DNA from: Planctomycetaceae bacterium | GTDB taxonomy: Bacteria > Planctomycetota > Planctomycetia > Planctomycetales > Planctomycetaceae | Length of the DNA stretch: 15,989 bases | Reading direction: 5' to 3' | Assembly: GCA_015487825.1 (NCBI GenBank) | Contig: WFOZ01000752.1 | Coordinates: 1 to 15,989, forward strand | Shown here: positions 1 to 6,582 of the stretch, piece by piece | How the letters are laid out: every line of letters starts with the position of its first letter | How positions within the stretch are numbered: position 1 is the first letter of the stretch | Made by a program: the position numbers and the translations under genes | The notes under the pieces: generated by a model | What the model saw: only the letters and a program-made list of their open reading frames with translations | What the model was told of the DNA's origin: nothing | Database searches by the model: none

Positions 1-1592
1 ATGTTTGCTCCCAATTTGGGATACTCATTGGCCAGCGTGCTGAAGCAGTGTGGGCAGGCTGTGACGATTGTTTGTACGTTGTTCCTTTCGAACAATTGAA
101 TATTCTCTTTGGCAAGCTGCTCAAACAAGAATTCGTTTCCGATTCGTCGAGCCAAATCACCGGTACATTTTTCTTCACGACCAAGAATCCCAAAGGAAAC
201 ACCGGCATGTTGCAGTATCTGAGCGAATGCCCGTGTCACTTTCTGATTGCGTTCGACAAACGCACCGCTGCAACCGACCCACAAGAGAACCTCGGGAGAT
301 TCCACCTGATTGATCTCAGGAATATCGAGGCCAGCAGCCCAGTCAATTCGAGAAAATTGAGTGCCACGAAACGGATGCCCACGTTCTTCCATCGAGCTGA
401 CAGCATCTTGCAGCGTGTCGGGGAACTCAGCTTCCTCCATGACTGCGAAACGTCGCATATCAACAATCTTGGGGAACTGCTCAATTGAAACAGGGCAAAT
501 ATCGACACACGCTGCACAGGTTGTGCATTGCCAGAGTGCATCGCGGGAAAGTGCCTCGCTGGTGCCAATGAGTGGAACGGCTGGTTCATCTTCGTCACTG
601 TCGTTTGCCTGAGCCGCAATACTCACCAAGTCTGTGTTATTCATCAGCTTCTGGAGATCAAGGATAATATCGCGGGGCGAAAGTTCCTTGCCAACGCTGT
701 TCGCCGGACAGACGCTTGTGCAACGACCACATTCGGTACAAGCATCGAGATCGAGCAAATCTTTCCAAGTAAATCGTTCGAGGCTGTTAATGCCGAATGA
801 CGGGGCATTGTCGAAATCGATACTCTTCAGACTGCTGATGGGCAGATCAAGATCGCCTGTGTAAATGTTGAGAGGTGCGCTCAGCAGATGCATCATTTTG
901 GTATAAGGTGCCCAGGCGATAAAACCAAACACCAAAAACAGATGGAACCACCAGCAAACAACGTGGGCGATGCGTAACGATTCGACACTTGCCATGCTCA
1001 TGGAAGCTGTGGCCACGAGTGAGCCGACTGGCGACCAGTTCCCCCACGGGTCCTGCGTCACCGCAATTCGCCAGCCTTCAAGCAGGTATCCGGTCACAAG
1101 AATCGTCGCGATCACGACGAGGATCCAAGTTGCCTGATTGCTGTAAACGAGTTTCTTCGGTCGCATAATCCAGCGGCGTGCTACAGCCATCAAAGTACCG
1201 ACAATGGCAAGTAGCCCCAGAACATCGACAAACAAAGATTGAAAGTAGAGGTAGAAACGTCCATGCATAATCGGGATGCCGAAATCGTGATCCAACATGA
1301 CAACCGTTGTTGCAATCGTGAGTGTGATGAACCCCCAGAAAAGCATCGCATGAAATACGCCCGCAAACCGATCACGCCACGTCAACTGCTGCAACAACAC
1401 GAAACGAATCAGTCGCTGGCACCGCTGCCAGGGGCGATCAAAACGAGCCACCGGCTGCCCCTGCCGCCACTTATTCACTCGTCGCCAAACGCCGTATGCT
1501 GCAATTGCCAGCGTGGGCAACAGCAAAACGTACATCAACCACGAATGGTCGATGTTCCAAAGAACGATACGAGTGGCCTGATCGGAGTTCAT
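1..1592 (-). CDS. Membrane (Fe-S)-binding oxidoreductase, EtfD / heterodisulfide-reductase-related, C-terminus cut by window edge
   Basis: The frame is open from an ATG at 1592 to the left edge: 530 codons are visible and the C-terminus is missing. The start overlaps the etfA stop as ATGA, suggesting translational coupling. The N-terminal part has about five hydrophobic segments (residues ~18-36, 77-100, 117-138, 155-171, 209-227) resembling a NarI-like cytochrome b domain; H81, H210 and H217 are candidate haem ligands. Next come two 4Fe-4S motifs of the form CxxCxxCxxxCP, starting at C285 and C356. Then comes the start of a cysteine-rich (CCG-type) domain with C441, C476 (KCTGD) and CPHC at 513-516. 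Proteins of this architecture beside etfBA act as membrane ETF:(mena)quinone oxidoreductases. I infer that role here: it would take electrons from EtfAB and pass them to the quinone pool. An alternative is a generic Hdr-like oxidoreductase. The family call is firm; the exact partner is inferred from operon context. Confidence 0.9.
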   Translation of the reverse strand, partial: MNSDQATRIVLWNIDHSWLMYVLLLPTLAIAAYGVWRRVNKWRQGQPVARFDRPWQRCQRLIRFVLLQQLTWRDRFAGVFHAMLFWGFITLTIATTVVMLDHDFGIPIMHGRFYLYFQSLFVDVLGLLAIVGTLMAVARRWIMRPKKLVYSNQATWILVVIATILVTGYLLEGWRIAVTQDPWGNWSPVGSLVATASMSMASVESLRIAHVVCWWFHLFLVFGFIAWAPYTKMMHLLSAPLNIYTGDLDLPISSLKSIDFDNAPSFGINSLERFTWKDLLDLDACTECGRCTSVCPANSVGKELSPRDIILDLQKLMNNTDLVSIAAQANDSDEDEPAVPLIGTSEALSRDALWQCTTCAACVDICPVSIEQFPKIVDMRRFAVMEEAEFPDTLQDAVSSMEERGHPFRGTQFSRIDWAAGLDIPEINQVESPEVLLWVGCSGAFVERNQKVTRAFAQILQHAGVSFGILGREEKCTGDLARRIGNEFLFEQLAKENIQLFERNNVQTIVTACPHCFSTLANEYPKLGAN

Positions 1593-2554
1593 GAGAGTGA
1601 AGATGCCAATTTTTCTTGCAACGGACCAATAATCTGTTTGTAATCTTCGACAATACCAAACTGACAATGCTTGAAGATCGGCGCATCTGGATCGGTGTTA
1701 ATGGCGGCTATTATTTTGGCGTCCGACACACCCATCATGTGCTGGCTGGCTCCTGAGATGGCGACAGCCAGATACAATTGCGGTGCGACCTTCTTGCCCG
1801 TCTGACCGACCTGATGACTGTGCGTGATCCACCCCGAATCGCATGCCGCACGCGAGGCCCCCACTTCTGCACCCATTGTCACGGCCAGTTGCCTGAGATC
1901 TTCAAATGAATCAGGCCCGTCTAATCCCCGTCCCCCCGAAACAATGATGCTGGCATCTTCCAGTCGTTGCCCGGAAGATTCTTCAGAGCGACGATCAACA
2001 ATCTTTGTTGTGTTGATGTTTTCTGCCTCGACCTGCAAACGCTCAATTTTGGCAGGCTCGCCGGCAACAGCGACTTCCATTGATCGATCACGAACCCAAA
2101 CAACCGCTGGCGATGTTTTCATATCAAGGACTGCCACCGCTTTGCCGCCATAAGCCGGGCGAGTTGCATGTATGCTATCTTGAACGACCGCCAGCGACTG
2201 GATATCTCCGGCTGAACAGCCGCCAAGTCGATGAGCCAAACGGGGGGTTAACTCTTGAGAGTAAGTATCGCTACCGAGCAAAATCGCATGCGGCTGAAGC
2301 GATGCGCAGACGCTTCTCAACACAGACAAACAGAGTTCTGGTTGATAGCTGGTCAAGTCGGAATGCTCTGCAACGATGAGGCGATCCGCATACTCAGCGA
2401 CTGCCGAGACCTTGGAATCTTCCGCGTGCCCAGCAATCACAACAACATGCGAGCCACCAAGTGCCTTGGCCAATCGTTGGCTTTCGCCAAGTAGGCCTTC
2501 GGTCGCTCGGTCAAACTCAAAAAGAGGTAACAGGCAAGAGACGATATTGATCAT
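1589..2554 (-). CDS. etfA: Electron transfer flavoprotein, alpha subunit
   Basis: This 321-residue protein has the usual EtfA length. It holds the FAD of the EtfAB heterodimer, which accepts electrons from acyl-CoA dehydrogenases. The N-terminal half is the ETF alpha/beta fold. The C-terminal FAD domain shows the family blocks in order: SGGRG at 206-210, [11 protein letters not shown] at 232-242, a [14 protein letters not shown] block at 248-261, [10 protein letters not shown] at 266-275 and [11 protein letters not shown] at 284-294. The ATG at 2554 lies 4 bases after the etfB stop, with an AAGGA-like ribosome site just upstream inside the end of etfB. The stop overlaps the start of the downstream Fe-S protein gene by 4 bases (ATGA). 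The gene is the middle member of a tight three-gene operon that forms an ETF-to-quinone electron route. Confidence 0.96.
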   Translation of the reverse strand: MINIVSCLLPLFEFDRATEGLLGESQRLAKALGGSHVVVIAGHAEDSKVSAVAEYADRLIVAEHSDLTSYQPELCLSVLRSVCASLQPHAILLGSDTYSQELTPRLAHRLGGCSAGDIQSLAVVQDSIHATRPAYGGKAVAVLDMKTSPAVVWVRDRSMEVAVAGEPAKIERLQVEAENINTTKIVDRRSEESSGQRLEDASIIVSGGRGLDGPDSFEDLRQLAVTMGAEVGASRAACDSGWITHSHQVGQTGKKVAPQLYLAVAISGASQHMMGVSDAKIIAAINTDPDAPIFKHCQFGIVEDYKQIIGPLQEKLASSLS

Positions 2555-2558
2555 GGTG

Positions 2559-3353
2559 TTACAAGGTCCTTATCACATCTTCAATACGTTTTGCGAACGC
2601 ATCAATTTTGTCGTTAATTGTGTCGCCATCGATGTACTCACAATTTGTCTGTTTCTCAGGAATATACAAATCAACAATTTCCGTTGTTCCAACGAGATCG
2701 TTTGCAGAGAGTCCGAGATCGGCAAGCGACCAGGTTGTCATTGGCTTTCTGCCGGACTTCATAATGTCGCGAGTTTTCGGAATGCGAGGCACGTTTTGAT
2801 CGTTATTCGTGATCGTGGCCAGCAAAGGGGTTTTTGCTGTGACCGTTTCGATCCCTGAATCGGTTTGACGTTGCAGCGTGATGCTATCGCCTTCAACAGA
2901 GATACCATCAACAAACGATACAGCAGGAAAATGAAGTTCCTCGGCCAGCAATCCTCCCGTTTGCCCTGCCCCCCAGTCTCCCGATTCCCGTCCCACGAGA
3001 ATGAGATCGAACTCGCCCAACTTGCGAATGCCTGCCGCCAACACGCGGGCAACAACGGACGATGCAGGGTGAGGAGTCAAATCGTTGAGCACCAGGCATG
3101 CGGCATCAACCTTCAAAGCCAATGCCTTTCGAAGCGAATCCTCAGCAGAGTTGGAGCCGAACGAGATCGCCGTGATCTCGCCACCGCACTGCTCCCGCAA
3201 TTGCAAGGCCATTTCTAAAGCGTTCTCACAGAAGATATTCGTGACCAGAGAGGCACTTCCACGAACCGCTTCGAGGCATTGAGGATCGACCTGAAAGTCA
3301 CGCGGCGGAATTTCCGGATCAAGAATCTGTTTAACGCAAACGAGTATTTTCAA
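2559..3353 (-). CDS. etfB: Electron transfer flavoprotein, beta subunit (TTG start)
   Basis: This 264-residue protein has the usual EtfB length. It begins with the family N-terminus MKILVCVKQ, and residues 121-140 (GRESGDWGAGQTGG...) match the nucleotide-binding block of EtfB. The later NVPRIP stretch and a hydrophobic C-terminal arm also fit. EtfB binds AMP structurally and docks to acyl-CoA dehydrogenases. The start is TTG at 3353-3351: there is no ATG or GTG, and an in-frame TGA lies six codons upstream, so only TTG fits the conserved N-terminus. A GGAG ribosome site ends 7 bases before it. It is the first gene of the etfB-etfA-Fe-S operon and has its own promoter with TetR-type operator copies about 100 bases upstream. 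Confidence 0.95.
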   Translation of the reverse strand: MKILVCVKQILDPEIPPRDFQVDPQCLEAVRGSASLVTNIFCENALEMALQLREQCGGEITAISFGSNSAEDSLRKALALKVDAACLVLNDLTPHPASSVVARVLAAGIRKLGEFDLILVGRESGDWGAGQTGGLLAEELHFPAVSFVDGISVEGDSITLQRQTDSGIETVTAKTPLLATITNNDQNVPRIPKTRDIMKSGRKPMTTWSLADLGLSANDLVGTTEIVDLYIPEKQTNCEYIDGDTINDKIDAFAKRIEDVIRTL

Positions 3354-3454
3354 TGGTATGCTCCCTGATCAAGGTGTCTGGAGTGTGAGCATTGGTCATC
3401 ACTGTGAATTGCGAACAAAACGGTTGCTCTGTTTCGTATAACGTACATTACCAA

Positions 3455-3483
3455 AACCTAACGAACGGTCGGTAGGATGGCAA
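3455..3483 (-). promoter_or_regulatory. Predicted sigma70-type promoter of etfB operon
   Basis: On the minus strand there is TTGCCA (3483-3478, 5 of 6 to TTGACA), a 17-base spacer and TAGGTT (3460-3455, only 3 of 6 to TATAAT). The -10 box alone is weak. The arrangement is nevertheless superimposable on the fadB promoter at 8895-8923: -35 box, 4 bases, operator dyad, AG. That parallel is the main support. A transcript would start near 3448 and carry a leader of about 95 bases. Confidence 0.55.
3457..3476. promoter_or_regulatory. Predicted TetR-family operator, etfB copy 1
   Basis: The interrupted palindrome CCTAACGAACGGTCGGTAGG (two mismatched pairs) fills most of the spacer between the etfB -35 and -10 boxes. 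Its 14-base core, 3460-3473, read on the minus strand is ACCGACCGTTCGTT. That matches 12 of 14 positions of the perfect palindrome at 8900-8913 in the fadB promoter. Binding here should block RNA polymerase. The divergent TetR gene at 9248 is the obvious candidate binder; this is inferred. Confidence 0.7.
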
Positions 3484-3484
3484 G

Positions 3485-3498
3485 AACGAACGCCCGGT
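3485..3498. promoter_or_regulatory. Possible second operator copy upstream of etfB
   Basis: AACGAACGCCCGGT shares AACGAACG exactly with copy 1 and matches 11 of 14 positions of the perfect fadB-side dyad. Its start is 25 bases from the start of copy 1, and it lies next to the -35 box. The right half is degenerate, so it may be a weaker auxiliary site. Confidence 0.45.
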
Positions 3499-3506
3499 AA
3501 GTAAAT

Positions 3507-3525
3507 AAAAACGCGAAATATTCGC
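3507..3525 (-). terminator. Possible rho-independent terminator after the acyl-CoA synthetase gene
   Basis: On the minus strand a GCGAA/TTCGC stem with a 3-base loop is followed by G and five T, then ATTT. It lies about 85 bases after the synthetase stop and just before the etfB promoter. A second small dyad without a T run (ATCGCA/TGCGAT, 3547-3561) precedes it. The stem is only 5 pairs, so readthrough into etfB is possible. Confidence 0.4.
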
Positions 3526-3608
3526 AAGTTTTCAGCTTGTGATGTGATCGCACCTTGCGATGTTTATATTGATTCGAAACGTTCCACTAAAAAGTATTGA
3601 GGCCGTGA

Positions 3609-5309
3609 TCACTCGTAGAGCGATGTGAGCGATTGTTTATATTTTGCGATGACGAAGTTGCGACGAACTTTCATTGTTGCAGTCAGTTCGTCGTTGGCTA
3701 GTTCGAAGGGGCGAGCAAGCAGTAGGAATTTTTTGACACGTTCTGGCTGACTGACAGATTCCATCAGTAATTTGATACGATCTTCAAAAAAGTCGAGAAC
3801 TGCGGGCAGTTCGATAAAGTCGCTCTGTGCATAATCAGCGTGATTACATTCTAGTGTTGAATCTTTTGCGAAATCATCGATACCGGCGATATCAACTCTC
3901 GCCAGTAACTCAAAATTCGGGATAATCAAGGCGCTCACAAACCGGCGACCATCACCGTACACAACGGCTTGTTCGATGTAAGGATCACTGACCAACAGTC
4001 GTTCCAATTCGCTCGGCGCAATGTTTTTGCCGCCGGATGTAATAAAAAGATCTTTTTTGCGATCAGTGATGATGAGAAAATTATCTTCATCCAGAGTGCC
4101 AACATCACCTGTGTGCAACCAGCCATCAACGATTGCTTCAGACGTTGCTTCCGGGTCTTTCCAGTAACCTTGCATGACATGCGGCCCCCGTGTGAGGATC
4201 TCGCCATCCTCGGCAATTCGCAATTCTGCAGAATTGATTTGCCGTCCGACAGTTCCGATCCGTTGAGACCCAAGCCAATTGAAGCAGACGATTGCCGCCG
4301 TCTCAGTCATGCCGTACCCTTCCAGTAACGGAATTCCCGCCTTGTCGAAACCATCGCATAGGTGCCTCGGGAGAGGGGCACCGCCTGAGGTCAGTTGAAC
4401 AATTTGTCGACCGAAAATGCGGCGTAACTGCTGAGTGCGTAGATTATCAGGAAGAGCCTCGACTTTACTCCAGACTTTTTCGTAGAAACGCGGAACCGCA
4501 GTTAACCAGGTCGGTTGGTACGTCGTTAAATCTTCGATCAAGGTATCGATAGAACTCGTCAGGCAAACTGTGCTTCCAGCAAGCGTGGTAGTATAGTGAT
4601 CACATATTCGGGCATAGACATGGCTGTAAGGAAGCCAGCTAAGCAGAACATTGAGAAAGCTTGGGTCGGACGGCATATAACACACAGATTCGGCTGTTGT
4701 AAGTATGTTGCCGTGCGTCAACATTACTCCTTTAGGTTTGCCGGTTGTCCCGCTGGTATAAATGATTGTTGCCAGGTCGTCGCGAGTCAAAGAAGCTTCA
4801 CGGCGTTCACACTCTTGGATAAACGCTTCTCCTGCATGTCGCCCCAGATGCTTGATTCTCTCCCAACTGTCGGTGTGGATTTTTGCTGGCGACTTGACAG
4901 AGTCGAAAGAGATAACGAATTTGAGGCTCGGCAAGCGATCAAACACTTCGAACACTTTATCGGCCTGAGCCTGATTATTGACAATCACAGCACGTGCTTC
5001 GCTGTGTTCCAGTTGGTACTCAACCTGACTTGCAGACAGCGGTGCATGCAGTGGAACCGAGATGGCACCTGCCGACAAAATGGCATGATCTGCAACAAGC
5101 CATTCGTAGCGATTTTCCGATAGAATTGCGATTCTATCACGTGGCTCAACGCCCAGCAGTGCAAGCCCCCACGCCGCCCAGTCTGCCTGTCGTCGATAGT
5201 CATTCCAGGACAGATCGCGGCACACACCATCCTGCTTGAAACGAACGGCAACACGCGGGCCAAGTCGCAGCGCGGTGCATCGGTGCATTTGCGATAAGTT
5301 TTGGTACAT
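3609..5309 (-). CDS. Long-chain acyl-CoA synthetase (AMP-forming), FadD-like
   Basis: This AMP-binding enzyme activates fatty acids to acyl-CoA through an acyl-adenylate. With the start at ATG 5309 it is 566 residues. Visible motifs are the P-loop-like YTSGTTGKPKG at 184-194, GYGMTE at 331-336, the ATP-binding HTGD at 399-402 and the hinge block DRKKDLFITSGGKN at 416-429. A C-terminal ELTATMKVRR probably supplies the catalytic lysine. The hinge and C-terminus resemble long-chain (FACS/FadD15-type) members. I prefer the start at 5309 because AAAGGA precedes it by 7 bases and family homology begins there. The frame continues up to 5471, but that would overlap the thiolase gene by 89 bases. The gene lies 73 bases after fadA in the same direction, so it is probably co-transcribed with fadBA. 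Chain-length specificity cannot be read from sequence. Confidence 0.92.
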   Translation of the reverse strand: MYQNLSQMHRCTALRLGPRVAVRFKQDGVCRDLSWNDYRRQADWAAWGLALLGVEPRDRIAILSENRYEWLVADHAILSAGAISVPLHAPLSASQVEYQLEHSEARAVIVNNQAQADKVFEVFDRLPSLKFVISFDSVKSPAKIHTDSWERIKHLGRHAGEAFIQECERREASLTRDDLATIIYTSGTTGKPKGVMLTHGNILTTAESVCYMPSDPSFLNVLLSWLPYSHVYARICDHYTTTLAGSTVCLTSSIDTLIEDLTTYQPTWLTAVPRFYEKVWSKVEALPDNLRTQQLRRIFGRQIVQLTSGGAPLPRHLCDGFDKAGIPLLEGYGMTETAAIVCFNWLGSQRIGTVGRQINSAELRIAEDGEILTRGPHVMQGYWKDPEATSEAIVDGWLHTGDVGTLDEDNFLIITDRKKDLFITSGGKNIAPSELERLLVSDPYIEQAVVYGDGRRFVSALIIPNFELLARVDIAGIDDFAKDSTLECNHADYAQSDFIELPAVLDFFEDRIKLLMESVSQPERVKKFLLLARPFELANDELTATMKVRRNFVIAKYKQSLTSLYE

Positions 5310-5382
5310 CGCCTGATCCTTTGGAAATGGCGGGATTTCCCCGATCCCAAAGATGACCCCGGGAGCGAGAAATTTGCAGGAC

Positions 5383-6546
5383 TCAGCTATCACATCGTTC
5401 AAAGATTGTGGCGACGCCTTGTCCACCACCAATACAGAGTGTTGCAAGCCCGAAGCGTGAGTCTTCATCACGCATTCGATGTATCAACGTTCCTGCAATC
5501 CGAGCACCACTTGCCCCCAGCGGATGCCCGATGGCAAGGGCCCCGCCTCGAAGATTGACTCGCTCGAAATCCAAGTCCAACAACTTCAAAACTGAAAGTG
5601 CTTGAGCTGCGAACGCTTCGTGGACTTCGATTGATCCGATTTCATCCAGAGACAAACCAGCTCGCTTTAACACCTTATGCACAGCTCGAACAGGACCGAT
5701 CCCCATCACTGCCGGGTCCACCCCCGCTACGGCCATTGCACGAATGCGAGCCAGAGGCTTCAGGCCCAGTTCATTCGCTTTGTCTTCCGACATCAGCAAC
5801 ACACCAGCCGCACCAACACTGGTTGGCGAACTGTTTCCAGCCGTTACGCAACCACCAGCCGGATTGAAAGCGGGCGGCAAGGCTGCGAGCGCTTCTATTG
5901 TACTGTCTGGGCGAATTGCCTGATCGCTGGTCAATTCAACCTTTCGACCTGATGCATCGCGTCCCCATGTCGGCACAATCTCGTTGCCAAGCTGACCATT
6001 CTCTGTTGCTTTCGCAGCAAGCAGATGGCTCCGCAAGGCAAATTCGTCTTGTCGCTCACGAGAGATGCGATACTTGCCTGCCAGATATTCTGCAATCATC
6101 CCCATGTGCATCACTGCTGTGCCATTGCGACGGAATAAGCCCGGTGGTGGATCATACTCCTTGGTCATTGGCAAATGGTGCATGTGTTCGACGCCACCTG
6201 CGATTTGCACATCTTCACAATCAGCGGCGATACTCATTGCACAGTCGTTGATCGCCTGTAAGCCCGATCCACAATTGCGGTTGACTGTCACACCGCACGT
6301 ATCAACAGGCAGGTTGGTCAGTAAGACAGCAGTGCGAGCCATATCAGTGCCTTGTTCCGCAAACTGCTGAACACAGCCCCAGCGGACATCCTCGACCAAC
6401 TGCGGCTCAACGCCCGTCTGGTCAACGAGCGACTGAATGACATGGGCCGAAAGTTCGTCAGCTCGCACATCGCGAAAGTATCCGTCTTTGGGTGACGCCT
6501 TAGCAAACGGCGTGCGAGCGACGCCAATGATAACTGTGGATCTCAC
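5383..6546 (-). CDS. fadA: Acetyl-CoA C-acyltransferase (3-ketoacyl-CoA thiolase), FadA type, GTG start
   Basis: This 387-residue thiolase cleaves 3-ketoacyl-CoA to acetyl-CoA and a shortened acyl-CoA, the last beta-oxidation step. The nucleophile is C92 in NRNCGSG. H309 lies in VHEAFAAQ, where many thiolases have NEAFA. H341 lies in GHPLGASGAR, and the second catalytic cysteine is C371 in CIGGGQG. WGCVQQ near 56, GGVEHM at 117-122 and the GLATLCIGGGQG ending resemble FadA rather than biosynthetic thiolases. The start is GTG at 6546-6544 with GGAG 8 bases upstream. The gene is 36 bases after the fadB-type gene, giving the classical fadB-fadA order. The two products usually assemble into one trifunctional complex. 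Confidence 0.95.
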   Translation of the reverse strand: MRSTVIIGVARTPFAKASPKDGYFRDVRADELSAHVIQSLVDQTGVEPQLVEDVRWGCVQQFAEQGTDMARTAVLLTNLPVDTCGVTVNRNCGSGLQAINDCAMSIAADCEDVQIAGGVEHMHHLPMTKEYDPPPGLFRRNGTAVMHMGMIAEYLAGKYRISRERQDEFALRSHLLAAKATENGQLGNEIVPTWGRDASGRKVELTSDQAIRPDSTIEALAALPPAFNPAGGCVTAGNSSPTSVGAAGVLLMSEDKANELGLKPLARIRAMAVAGVDPAVMGIGPVRAVHKVLKRAGLSLDEIGSIEVHEAFAAQALSVLKLLDLDFERVNLRGGALAIGHPLGASGARIAGTLIHRMRDEDSRFGLATLCIGGGQGVATIFERCDS

Positions 6547-6582
6547 TTGGTTGTCTCCGTTTTCTTTGTAGCTGGGCTCTGT

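Noticed and set aside
236..619. Minus-strand 127-codon frame
   Set aside because: It is out of frame with the Fe-S protein, whose cysteine motifs lie in the continuous edge-to-1592 frame.
4596..5123. Plus-strand 175-codon frame
   Set aside because: It lies wholly antisense to the acyl-CoA synthetase gene, whose motifs are intact in its own frame.
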